Origin: Chitinophagales bacterium
GTDB lineage: Bacteria > Bacteroidota > Bacteroidia > Chitinophagales > Chitinophagaceae
Assembly: GCA_015654495.1 (NCBI GenBank)
Contig: JAATGW010000351.1
Location: 1-7,188, forward strand
DNA: 7,188 nucleotides
Reading direction: 5' to 3'
A program made the position numbers and the translations under genes. The notes beneath the pieces are model-generated. The model was not told where the DNA came from. It did not search any database and worked only from the letters and a program-made list of their open reading frames with translations. Of the stretch, positions 1 to 5,670 are shown piece after piece (within the stretch, counting starts at the first letter, position 1; each line of letters starts with the position of its first letter).

Positions 1-582
1 GGTAATGATTGTTGAAAAGGGTACAAGGCCCGTGCGCACATCAAGGATGATCAGTTGTGTTGTTGCAAATGCTTTGATATCGGTTTTTGAACATCCTTTG
101 TATTTGGAATAGAGATCACTTGTGATGGCATAGATGACAACGATATCGGCCTGCATGCGTACTGCAGCTTCGCGGATGCTTGTAAAGCCGGGTGTTTTTG
201 AAACGAGCAGGTCGGGGATGAGCGATACTTTATTTACCCGGGGAGATTGTTTGAATTTTTCAATGAACATATCGAGATATGATTGCTGCGTTTTCAGGTA
301 TTGTTCGTCATTCCAGAAATAGCCGTAAGATATCCGCTGACGTGCCGGTGCTTCGAGCCGGAGCATGGCTACCCGAAGTTGCTGCGGCAATTCATAACTG
401 CCATCCAGAATCTTCTGAATATTTTCTTCGGATACGGAAGCAGATTTATCCAGGAAAAGCGATTGGGTGATGAGTGTATCCTGAGTTTGAAATTTTACCC
501 CGGCAAGTGATTCTGTGGGCTTAGAGGTTTGGCAGGAAGACAATAGAAAAATCGCAACCGTGAGTACAAGTATACCTTTCAT
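1..582 (-). CDS. Putative lipoprotein, C-terminus beyond the window
   Basis: The frame stays open for 194 codons from ATG at 582-580 down to base 1, so the 3' end is missing. The N-terminus MKGILVLTVAIFLLSSCQTS is a typical lipoprotein signal: Lys at residue 2, a hydrophobic core, then the lipobox LSSC with Cys17 as the lipidated residue. The mature part begins with a polar Ser/Thr-rich linker. It continues as a mixed alpha/beta domain with the strand-like runs QLRVAMLRLE (around residues 68-77), NKVSLIPDLLV (about 117-127), ADIVVIYAIT (about 145-154) and TQLIILDVRTG (about 175-185). The alternation of helices with VVIYAIT and IILDVRTG strands resembles the nucleotide-free alpha/beta fold of CsgG/TolB-N-like lipoproteins, but this is only an impression and I do not recognise the family. 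The expected location is periplasmic or outer-membrane anchored. No Shine-Dalgarno sequence precedes the start, as is usual in Bacteroidota. Confidence 0.8.
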   Translation of the reverse strand, partial: MKGILVLTVAIFLLSSCQTSKPTESLAGVKFQTQDTLITQSLFLDKSASVSEENIQKILDGSYELPQQLRVAMLRLEAPARQRISYGYFWNDEQYLKTQQSYLDMFIEKFKQSPRVNKVSLIPDLLVSKTPGFTSIREAAVRMQADIVVIYAITSDLYSKYKGCSKTDIKAFATTQLIILDVRTGLVPFSTIIT

Positions 583-787
583 AAAATCAGTTTTAGTTTT
601 GTTGATTAATTCCAACTAATCTAAAAAAGAAATCAGAATGGGAATGTTTAAATCAGATGACTAATCATACAGTCGCGGATATTTAACATTTTATTGGTAG
701 CAACTGTGGTGGCCGGGAATACGGTGAGGCGGGAAGTATAAAGGAATTTGTTCTTTCCGTCTTAACGACTTCCTGGCCTGTATTTGC
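583..787. other. Intergenic spacer, no feature recognised
   Basis: This is a 205-bp AT-rich spacer between the lipoprotein start and the stop of the isomerase-like gene. It must hold the lipoprotein promoter, but I found no clear TAnnTTTG -7 box, no strong hairpin with a T-run, and no small gene. The minus-strand open frame entering it from the neighbouring gene is an out-of-frame shadow. Confidence 0.5.
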
Positions 788-1702
788 CTAACTGAGATAT
801 CGCTCCAGATTCTTTTTAAAATAAATCGCGCTGTCAGTAACACTTTGCATCGGAGATTTTGCAAAATTGCCACCCTGTTCGATATAGTAATACTGCAATC
901 CCGCGCGCTTTGCTTCGGGAAGAATGACGGTGAAATCAATTGACCCATTTCCCAGTTCTGAATAGTCACGGCTTTTCTTATCCATATCCTTGATATGCCA
1001 CATCACAAAACGACCGGGTTGTTTAGCGATCAGTTCAGCAGGGGAGAGTTTTGAATCGCGCACTACCCAGTACAAATCCATCTGTAGTTTTACCAGTTTC
1101 GGATCTGTATCGCGCATGATGATGTCATAACCATTTTCGCCACCATAGTCCACAAATTCATAGTCATGGTTATGCCAGGCAAAACCAACTCCTGCTTTGT
1201 TTGTTCTTTCACCAATGGCATTCAATTTACCTGCGAGTATTTTAAAATTATCCTTTGTTCTGAATGCCGGATCCAGCCATGGCCAGGTGATGTATTTCTG
1301 CCCAAGCGCATGCGCGCCTTCAATACATTGATCCGTATAACGCATCATCTCATCAGCAGGTTTATCGAAATATTTAGTGAAATCATAATGTCCGCTGGTA
1401 GTGATCATTTTATTATCAGCCAGGAGCTTTTTGAAATCAGCTGCCTTTAATCCATAGTAGGTCATCTTTACAGGATCAAATCCATAGGTCTCACTGTCTT
1501 CATAGCCAATCGCTGCTACCTGTTTGATGGTGCCGGTTACATCAGTGGCCAGCGGCCCCCTTATAGAAAAAAGTTGCAAACCCATTTTGTATTTTGAAGC
1601 AAGCGGATTACTGAAACCCTGCGCTGCCAGTAAAGAAGCTGTAACTGCTGCGCCTGACTGCGCAATAAATTTTCTTCTGTTGATTAATTTTTTATGGGGC
1701 AT
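788..1702 (-). CDS. Tat-exported sugar phosphate isomerase/epimerase-like TIM-barrel protein
   Basis: The 304-aa protein belongs to the xylose isomerase-like TIM-barrel superfamily (AP endonuclease family 2, PF01261 type). It opens with a twin-arginine signal: N-R-R-K-F-I at residues 8-13, then an Ala-rich hydrophobic stretch to about residue 35, so export in folded form is likely. Barrel motifs follow in family order: GLQLFSIR (41-48), AAIGYEDSETYG (63-74), WHNHDYEF (176-183), QMDLYWV (207-213), WHIKDMD (235-241), ELGNGSIDF (249-257) and YYIEQ (272-276). His179, Asp209, His236 and Glu275 are the likely divalent-metal ligands by analogy with the family. The frame extends upstream to 1786, but those 28 codons are translated heptamer repeat, so I start at MPHKK, directly before the Tat motif. 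Substrate is unknown; relatives act on sugars, inositols or keto-sugars. No partner gene is adjacent. Confidence 0.9.
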   Translation of the reverse strand: MPHKKLINRRKFIAQSGAAVTASLLAAQGFSNPLASKYKMGLQLFSIRGPLATDVTGTIKQVAAIGYEDSETYGFDPVKMTYYGLKAADFKKLLADNKMITTSGHYDFTKYFDKPADEMMRYTDQCIEGAHALGQKYITWPWLDPAFRTKDNFKILAGKLNAIGERTNKAGVGFAWHNHDYEFVDYGGENGYDIIMRDTDPKLVKLQMDLYWVVRDSKLSPAELIAKQPGRFVMWHIKDMDKKSRDYSELGNGSIDFTVILPEAKRAGLQYYYIEQGGNFAKSPMQSVTDSAIYFKKNLERYLS

Positions 1703-1735
1703 TTGTTGAGTTTGATAGTGCAAGTTATTTGAAAA

Positions 1736-1784
1736 AGTCTGGAGTCTGGAGTCGGGAGTCAACAGCCGGAAGTCTGGAGATAAC
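1736..1784. repeat. Degenerate heptamer tandem array, AGTCTGG type
   Basis: Seven consecutive 7-bp units keep exact phase: AGTCTGG, AGTCTGG, AGTCGGG, AGTCAAC, AGCCGGA, AGTCTGG, AGATAAC. The first three and the sixth are nearly identical; the others are worn. The array lies just upstream of the isomerase-like gene's start and, if read through, adds a spurious N-terminal extension to it. Function is unknown. Confidence 0.85.
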
Positions 1785-1795
1785 AACCTGGGGTA

Positions 1796-1823
1796 CCACC
1801 AGCCTCCAGTAACCAGCTACCTG
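1796..1823. repeat. Degenerate heptamer tandem array, NNNCCAG type
   Basis: Four 7-bp units run in phase: CCACCAG, CCTCCAG, TAACCAG, CTACCTG. The array follows the AGTCTGG array after a gap of 11 bp and ends 4 bp beyond the stop codon of the next minus-strand gene (stop at 1828-1830). The unit differs from the first array, so two unrelated heptamer families are juxtaposed here. Confidence 0.7.
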
Positions 1824-1827
1824 TTTA

Positions 1828-2484
1828 TCAATTCTTTTTCTTTACCGGTTTTCGGCGGATATCTATCGGAGGCGCGGGTGGCGGTTCCGGTTCATTCTTT
1901 GATTTTTCAAGTTTTACGCTGGTAATTTTAGTGGTCTTTTCTATCGTCTGAAATTCGGAAATTCTGGCAAGTTTCAAATCTGAACTATCATTTACTAATG
2001 AAATAGAATCCAGACTAATGATCCGCCACAGATCGTCTACCAGAACAGCTTCCCTCACGCCGATTGAAATATATTTTTTTTTGTTTTTGAGTATGAGATC
2101 GCCTTTCATGGAAATAAAAAAATTCTGTGGACTTTTAAAAATCTGGTACCTGCAATTGAAATAGGAGGAATTGCCGATATCTGCACCCAGGCTATCGAGT
2201 TTGTATATGATTGATTTGAGAGCAACATTATAAAAACTATCTACACTGCGTTGATTTGGTTTGAGTCCTGCAAGCTTTACAGAATCCATTGAAAGGTTAC
2301 CCATAAAAAGACCGGCTATAATCTCACCCACCTGTGCGGAAGAAAGATGAAGTTTTGTGAAACCGGGGACATCCGATTGCTTAATTGAACTGTATAAATC
2401 TTCAAATAATCCTGAGGGGTTTGATTGGCTATTTGCTGGTTTCAGTATAAATAACAAAAGTAGAATAGCAAGGGTTCGGTGCAT
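1828..2484 (-). CDS. Secreted protein of unknown function with Pro-rich, basic C-terminal tail
   Basis: I do not recognise this 218-aa protein. Residues 1-20, MHRTLAILLLLFILKPANSQ, form a Sec signal peptide with cleavage probably near Ser19/Gln20. The mature part has helical segments with a DLYSSIKQSDVPGFTKLHLSS run (about 29-49), then a strand-rich section (CRYQIFKS, FFISMKGDLIL, YISIGVREAVLVDDLWRIISL, about 111-159) reminiscent of NTF2/cystatin-like folds; this is inference. The end is unusual: PEPPPAPPIDIRRKPVKKKN, a proline run followed by a Lys/Arg cluster, which could contact cell wall or nucleic acid. An in-frame ATG at 2538-2536 would add 18 residues ahead of the signal peptide and has GGAGG five bases upstream; I prefer 2484 because the signal peptide then begins normally. 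Confidence 0.75.
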   Translation of the reverse strand: MHRTLAILLLLFILKPANSQSNPSGLFEDLYSSIKQSDVPGFTKLHLSSAQVGEIIAGLFMGNLSMDSVKLAGLKPNQRSVDSFYNVALKSIIYKLDSLGADIGNSSYFNCRYQIFKSPQNFFISMKGDLILKNKKKYISIGVREAVLVDDLWRIISLDSISLVNDSSDLKLARISEFQTIEKTTKITSVKLEKSKNEPEPPPAPPIDIRRKPVKKKN

Positions 2485-2930
2485 AGTATCTTTTATAGGG
2501 CTAAGATAAGTAATCAGTTTTTTGCTGAATGATTTCATTGAGACCTCCAGGACGACGTTGTCTCATGTAAAAGAAAACATGGCGACTTTTTTGTAGATGG
2601 GCTTTTGTCAGAAATGCTTCCGCAAATGCAGGGAGGATCAGGGAGATGGTTTTTCTGCCGGGAAGACGGGGAGCCGGAAAGCAGACGGGATAAAAAACAC
2701 CAGGTATTTCTTCCAGTCATTCCGTCTTTCCATCTTCGCTGTCGCATTTTTTTTTGAACCACATCCACCTACGTTTCACTCGACGAACAAGGAGACAGAC
2801 AGGTGACATATAAGACCCTAGAGCTTGAACCGGGAACAGCAAGCAGTACATACCGTTAAGATCATGGTTAACACGACACTTAAGTAAATTCATGAATGAT
2901 TTTTCTAGCCTGCTGCCTCCTGCCTGCTGC
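2485..2930. other. Gene-free stretch with worn repeat-like sequence
   Basis: No convincing gene is visible in these roughly 450 bp. The short open frames on either strand have atypical composition (Trp, Cys, Arg, Ser rich, no domain). The segment contains purine-rich GGAAGACGG-like sequence around 2660-2690 and its rough complement around 2710-2731 (CCGTCTTTCC), one copy of the T-run/GAACCACAT element (2748-2866), and the GCCTGCT heptamer array at its end. It probably also contains the promoter of the unknown secreted protein, but no clear -7 or -33 box stands out. Confidence 0.5.
2748..2866. repeat. Diverged intergenic element, copy 1 (T-run + GAACCACAT)
   Basis: This copy starts with TTTTTTTTGAACCACAT (2748-2764). 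AGAGCTTG (2820-2827), GGGAACAGC (2832-2840) and GATCATG (2860-2866) follow. The same four strings occur in the same order at 4926-5002 with different spacing. Shared order of four anchors suggests common descent with indels, though the three short anchors could be partly chance. Confidence 0.45.
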
Positions 2931-2935
2931 CTATT
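2908..2935. repeat. Degenerate heptamer tandem array, GCCTGCT type
   Basis: Four 7-bp units are in phase: GCCTGCT, GCCTCCT, GCCTGCT, GCCTATT. The array overlaps the stop codon of the OmpA-family gene (bases 2931-2933), so the repeat has reached the very end of the coding sequence. It is the third distinct heptamer family in the window. Confidence 0.75.
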
Positions 2936-3860
2936 GCAGCACTAATTCCACTCTTCTGTTTTTGGCTTTTCCCGCGGCGTTCTTATTGGTTGCTACCGGG
3001 CATAGATAACCGACCCCTTCAGCGTTTAGCCTGTTCGATTCAATACCATATTTTGTCGTGAGTTCTTTTACAATTGTTTCAGAACGTTGACGGGAAAGTG
3101 TCATGTTAAATTCAAATCCGCCCTCATCATCCGTATGACCAACAACAAAAATTTTCAGTGTTGGATTCTCGCGCAGAAATTTTGACACTTCTGTCAACGC
3201 AGGATCTGACTCTTTTTGAAGACTTGCTTTTCCGGTTTCAAAATAGACCTGGTTGATAACTGCCTTACCGGTTTTTTCAAAATCGGATTTGATTTTAGCG
3301 GCCGTGACTTTTACCTGACCTTCAGCCATTTTTTTAATCTCCACCAGGTCAAGCCTTGCAACCGGGCCATCCTGGGTGAAAACGGTATAAACGCTTACAT
3401 AAATTTCAGTGGAGTCGTCCTCGTCTCTGCGACCGGCAAAATAGTATTGATCCTGGGAATAGCTTTTGATATGTGGCGCATTATCATCCGGGAAGTCTCT
3501 CCCAAAACCATCGCCGCATCCTGTTGTTTCGCAACTGTATATTTTTTGAAATCCATTATTCAGCAGCGCGGTTTCATAGCTTTTGTACAGTTCAAGCGAA
3601 CTAACAGTTCTCGTACATTGATAAATTATTCTTGTTATGGTTCCTTCAAGAGTCTTTTTCTGTGCAGTGTTTTCTGTACCTTTTTTTATCGGCGATACCC
3701 GGAGTTTATACTGGCCAAATTTATTCACATCATAAAAACGTATCCATGAGCCATTGAAACGGCTGACAACCGGGTGATCTTTGCTGCCTTTAACATCGGT
3801 TTGCGCAAAGAGCGATTGCACCAGAATATACTGCAGGAGTATAAGAAAGATCTTTTTCAT
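2931..3860 (-). CDS. OmpA-family protein with N-terminal DUF4892-like domain
   Basis: This 309-aa envelope protein starts with a Sec signal (MKKIFLILLQYILVQSLFAQ, cleavage probably after Ala19). Residues about 22-175 resemble the DUF4892 domain: DVKGSKDHPVVSRF near the start, a conserved-looking CETTGCGDGFGRDF with Cys110 and Cys115, and a YFAGRR / YVSVYTV strand pair. Residues about 200-309 are an OmpA C-terminal peptidoglycan-binding domain: VYFETGKASL (205-214), VVGHTDDEGG (239-248), LSRQRSETIV (255-264), GVGYLCPVATN (282-292) and NRRVELVLQ (301-309). The Asp in GHTDD and the Arg of the NRRVEL motif are the usual diaminopimelate contacts. The protein is therefore likely tethered to cell wall on the periplasmic side, without a beta-barrel. 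The role of the N-terminal domain is unknown. No Shine-Dalgarno sequence or firm promoter was found upstream. Confidence 0.9.
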   Translation of the reverse strand: MKKIFLILLQYILVQSLFAQTDVKGSKDHPVVSRFNGSWIRFYDVNKFGQYKLRVSPIKKGTENTAQKKTLEGTITRIIYQCTRTVSSLELYKSYETALLNNGFQKIYSCETTGCGDGFGRDFPDDNAPHIKSYSQDQYYFAGRRDEDDSTEIYVSVYTVFTQDGPVARLDLVEIKKMAEGQVKVTAAKIKSDFEKTGKAVINQVYFETGKASLQKESDPALTEVSKFLRENPTLKIFVVGHTDDEGGFEFNMTLSRQRSETIVKELTTKYGIESNRLNAEGVGYLCPVATNKNAAGKAKNRRVELVLQ

Positions 3861-4010
3861 CTTTAGCCTTTGTTAGTTGGAGAAATGGAGCAGCAGGTAT
3901 AATTGGGGCTGTCTGAAGATAAGAAAAGAAATAAAATCGATGAATTATTTAAGGATATCATTTTATGTTAAACGTTAAACGTTCAACGTTGAACGTTTAA
4001 CGTGCCTGAA
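3861..4010. other. Spacer between SRPBCC stop and OmpA-family start
   Basis: The 150-bp spacer holds the palindromic NAACGTT array next to the SRPBCC stop and about 110 bp of AT-rich sequence that must include the OmpA-family promoter. I could not pick a single convincing TAnnTTTG box. Confidence 0.4.
3970..4004. repeat. Palindromic heptamer array NAACGTT x5 (perfect 32-bp dyad)
   Basis: Five in-phase 7-bp units of NAACGTT have first base A, A, C, G, T in turn (last unit ends in G). Because AACGTT is self-complementary and the variable bases mirror each other, bases 3972-4003 form a perfect 32-bp palindrome centred between 3987 and 3988. RNA from either strand could fold into a roughly 14-bp stem with a 4-base loop. 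It lies 7 bp past the stop codon of the SRPBCC gene, where a 3'-end hairpin would be expected, but no T-run follows in that direction, so it is not a canonical intrinsic terminator. Confidence 0.85.
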
Positions 4011-4514
4011 CTATCCCGCAATACTACTCATCACTCCCAGCAATTTCTCCAGCTTTACATAACCTTCATTTACGCCTGTTTCAACTCCCGATTGCATCAT
4101 GCCGTCGCGGTCGGCAAGTGATCTGAATACAGAATGAATTGTGAGTTTTGTTTTGTTTCCGGGCAGTTCTTCAAATATCATTGTATCCAGTGATACATGA
4201 CCCCGCTGTGGCAAACCCTCATATTCGAAAGTCTGCATGATCCTTTCAGGAAAAGTACATTCATGAATAACACCATTGAATGCCGCCACTTCTTTTCCGG
4301 CCTGGCTGAGAATAAGATAGCGGTATGAACCGCCGGTCCTGGAGTCATAATAATCGATTTTTACTTTCCTGTTGTCGGGCCCCAGCCATTGAACCAGTAA
4401 ATCGGGATCAGCATGCGCATTAAAAACCATGCCGACAGGATAATCGAATTCGCGGATAATGTATACTTCCTGTTTTCCGGGTTCGACGATGAATTTTGTT
4501 GGATTTTCCATCAT
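4011..4514 (-). CDS. SRPBCC domain protein (AHSA1/Hsp90-ATPase-activator-like)
   Basis: This 167-aa protein has a single START/Bet v 1-like SRPBCC domain of the AHSA1 C-terminal type. The family order is visible: first strand and helix IIREFDYPVGMVFNAHADP (19-37), VQWLGPD (41-47), the GGSYRY turn (61-66), FNGVIHECTFPERIMQTFEY (79-98), the strand TKLTIHSVF (122-130), and the long C-terminal helix around SGVETGVNEGYVKLEKLL (142-159). The fold makes a hydrophobic cavity; ligands of bacterial members are mostly unknown, and no catalytic residue can be named. The ATG at 4514 overlaps the ArsR stop as ATGA, so translation is probably coupled; a second ATG directly follows and could equally be used. 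ArsR-SRPBCC pairs are common in bacteria, and the repressor probably controls this gene. Full length. Confidence 0.9.
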   Translation of the reverse strand: MMENPTKFIVEPGKQEVYIIREFDYPVGMVFNAHADPDLLVQWLGPDNRKVKIDYYDSRTGGSYRYLILSQAGKEVAAFNGVIHECTFPERIMQTFEYEGLPQRGHVSLDTMIFEELPGNKTKLTIHSVFRSLADRDGMMQSGVETGVNEGYVKLEKLLGVMSSIAG

Positions 4515-4837
4515 TTTTTGTTTTTAAGATTTGCCAATAGGTTGTCGAGTTTTCTGTAGCGGCCTTCCCAGAGTTTGCGGAAAGGCTCAAGCCAGTCTGC
4601 CACTTCTTTCATTTTCTGTGGATTTAATTGATAATAGATTTCCCTGCCGGTGAGTTCCTGTTTCACCAGTTTACATTCAATAAGGATATGAATATGTTTA
4701 GAAACGGCCTGCCGGCTGCTATGGAAGTGTTCGGCAATGGCATTGGGCGTCATGGCCTGTAAGGCGATCAAGCCAAGAATTGCCCGTCTTGTAGGATCGG
4801 CGATGGCCTGAAAAATATCTCTCCTTGTTTCCTGCAT
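4511..4837 (-). CDS. ArsR-family winged helix-turn-helix repressor
   Basis: The 108-aa protein is a compact ArsR-type regulator. MQETRRDIFQAIADPTRRAI (1-20) is the conserved first helix with the ADPTRR signature; TPNAIAEHF (30-38) and SSRQAVSKHIHILIECKLVK (40-59) are the helix-turn-helix, and QELTGREIYYQL (60-71) is the wing. The helix WLEPFRKLWEGRYRKLDNLL (82-101) is the dimerising/effector part. No ELCVCDL-type Cys pair is present, only Cys55 at the end of the recognition helix region, so classical metal sensing is unlikely. The frame is open upstream to 4942 (MWFKKN...), but that stretch is promoter and operator DNA, so the ATG at 4837-4835 is chosen. It is first gene of a two-gene unit with the SRPBCC gene and is probably autoregulated through the dyads in its promoter. 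Confidence 0.92.
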   Translation of the reverse strand: MQETRRDIFQAIADPTRRAILGLIALQAMTPNAIAEHFHSSRQAVSKHIHILIECKLVKQELTGREIYYQLNPQKMKEVADWLEPFRKLWEGRYRKLDNLLANLKNKK

Positions 4838-4846
4838 AAAGTTTAT

Positions 4847-4864
4847 TGCAACTGTACGGTTGCA
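4847..4864. promoter_or_regulatory. Probable ArsR operator, site 1 (18-bp dyad)
   Basis: The sequence TGCAACTGTACGGTTGCA is an 18-bp palindrome with a single mismatched pair. It covers the end of the -7 box and the expected transcription start region of the ArsR promoter, 10 bp ahead of the ATG. Its minus-strand form matches site 2 at 15 of 18 positions, which supports a dimer binding site. Confidence 0.65.
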
Positions 4865-4894
4865 AATATAAGTGCAATTATACGGTTGCGCAAA
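4863..4894 (-). promoter_or_regulatory. Bacteroidota-type promoter of the ArsR-SRPBCC unit
   Basis: On the minus strand a TTTG -33 element (4894-4891) is followed after 20 bases by TATATTTG (4870-4863), an exact match to the Bacteroidota -7 consensus TAnnTTTG at the expected spacing. Transcription would start near 4856-4858, giving a leader of about 20 bases. No Shine-Dalgarno sequence is present. Confidence 0.65.
4873..4890. promoter_or_regulatory. Probable ArsR operator, site 2
   Basis: TGCAATTATACGGTTGCG is a second copy of the operator, 26 bp start to start from site 1 and in the same orientation. It fills nearly the whole spacer between the -33 and -7 boxes. It is a weaker palindrome than site 1, but its TGCAA and GGTTGC halves are kept. 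A further TTGCAA half-site lies at 4914-4919. Confidence 0.55.
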
Positions 4895-4925
4895 ATTTAT
4901 TTTTGGAATAGCGTTGCAAGGCCTG

Positions 4926-5002
4926 TTTTTTTTGAACCACATAGTTCAGGTAAGCAAGAGGCAAGAGCTTGCCCGACGCAGGCGGGGAACAGCCGGATCA
5001 TG
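4926..5002. repeat. Diverged intergenic element, copy 2 (T-run + GAACCACAT)
   Basis: TTTTTTTTGAACCACAT (4926-4942) is identical over 17 bp to 2748-2764. AGAGCTTG (4964-4971), GGGAACAGC (4985-4993) and GATCATG (4996-5002) follow, as in copy 1 but more tightly packed. Inside are two exact heptamers GCAAGAG (4954-4967) and a small CCCG/CGGG stem around 4972-4986. It sits just upstream of the ArsR promoter. Confidence 0.45.
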
Positions 5003-5068
5003 AATATATAGTTCCTAAGTACTTTTTAAATAAGAGGGGACGTATAGGAAGAAAAATAAGAAACGATA

Positions 5069-5203
5069 ATGATGCAATTGAAATTTACGGTTAGCATAAC
5101 ACTGGAAACAGTATCAACATACGTCTGGAAGGCATGCACCAGAACCAACCCGGCGGCAATTACAGAAACCAGAAACACGCCTGAAAATCCAATAATAAAA
5201 TAA
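5069..5203 (+). pseudogene. Short ORF, possible N-terminal remnant of an SRPBCC gene
   Basis: A 44-codon frame opens with tandem ATGs. Residues about 4-31, beginning LKFTVSITLE and continuing with YVWKACTRTNPAAIT, resemble the first strand and helix of SRPBCC proteins (compare the usual pattern F-V-S-I ... VW-A-T-P). After that it becomes Asn/Thr/Pro-rich and stops, with no cavity strands, so if related it is a truncated remnant. A full SRPBCC gene lies about 550 bp away on the other strand, which could be a source by duplication; sequence similarity between them is weak. Composition alone could also explain it. Confidence 0.25.
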
Positions 5204-5433
5204 CATTCAGGAGTGGAAAATTGTTTTTAATACTGGAGAAAAAGAGTTGAAAAAAGCAGCAGATCAGAAAAATTCTATTGTAAACTATTATACAAATCGC
5301 ATGGATAACGAATCTACCTATGGAGGATATTGTCTGAAAAAAATATAGTTATAAAAACGATTTCAGACCACCGCATGTTGATACATTCGATGTTTCTTCG
5401 ATTGATACCAATCATCATGAAACCGGAAAATAA
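5199..5433 (+). pseudogene. Coding-like fragment with frameshift in an A-run, unidentified
   Basis: The frame starting at 5199 reads through EWKIVFNTGEKELKKAADQK and STYGGYCLKK to a TAG at 5346-5348. A one-base change in the A7 run at 5337-5343 would join it to the next frame, which continues with YSYKNDFRPPHVDTFDVSS to a TAA at 5431-5433. Both halves have ordinary protein-like composition, together about 75 codons. No start codon is seen at the beginning and I do not recognise a family. It looks like a worn gene or piece of one; chance is a real alternative at this length. Confidence 0.3.
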
Positions 5434-5504
5434 AATACCGCAGTTAAAAAGGATTTAATTTTTTTGATGCAGATTAATTATGCAGACATATAGCCATTTA
5501 CTAA

Positions 5505-5651
5505 AGGACCCCCAATTATTCAGGCAATGTTTTTGCAACGGCTGAAATTATGATACAAGGACGTACGACGTTGAAATGTTAACCGGGTTTTGAAGAGGCA
5601 TTAAATTTTATTATCAGCACCAATCTGTTAGAAAATTCCAGACAAGAATAA
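5505..5651 (+). pseudogene. Coding-like fragment with in-frame stop, unidentified
   Basis: One frame reads NYSGNVFATAEIMIQGRTTL, meets TAA at 5580-5582, and continues in the same frame with PGFEEALNFIISTNLLENSR to TAA at 5649-5651. The second stop lies 19 bp before the rph start, a typical spacing for the end of an upstream gene. No start codon or recognised domain is present. It may be the worn 3' end of a gene that once preceded rph. Confidence 0.25.
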
Positions 5652-5670
5652 TTTGACTAATATTTTCCGT

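Noticed and set aside
2660..2731. GGAAAGCAGACGG facing CCGTCTTTCC as a hairpin or terminator
   Set aside because: The arms are about 10 bp with a 3-base bulge and a loop of over 30 bases, without a T-run, so there is no good case for a functional structure.
2535..2768. Minus-strand 77-codon frame overlapping the possible upstream start of the secreted protein by ATGA
   Set aside because: The ATGA overlap is attractive, but the product is Trp/Cys/Arg/Ser-rich with no domain, and its start lies close to the GAACCACAT repeat element.
3216..3749. Plus-strand 177-codon frame opposite the OmpA-family gene
   Set aside because: It is the antisense shadow of a gene with complete, in-order domain motifs; it is Phe/Ile-rich with no family features.
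1736..4004. CRISPR array
   Set aside because: The repeats are 7-bp units with no spacers, and no cas gene is present.
4838..4942. N-terminal extension of the ArsR protein (MWFKKN...)
   Set aside because: This segment contains the promoter and both operator-like dyads, and the conserved family start is at MQETRRDIF.
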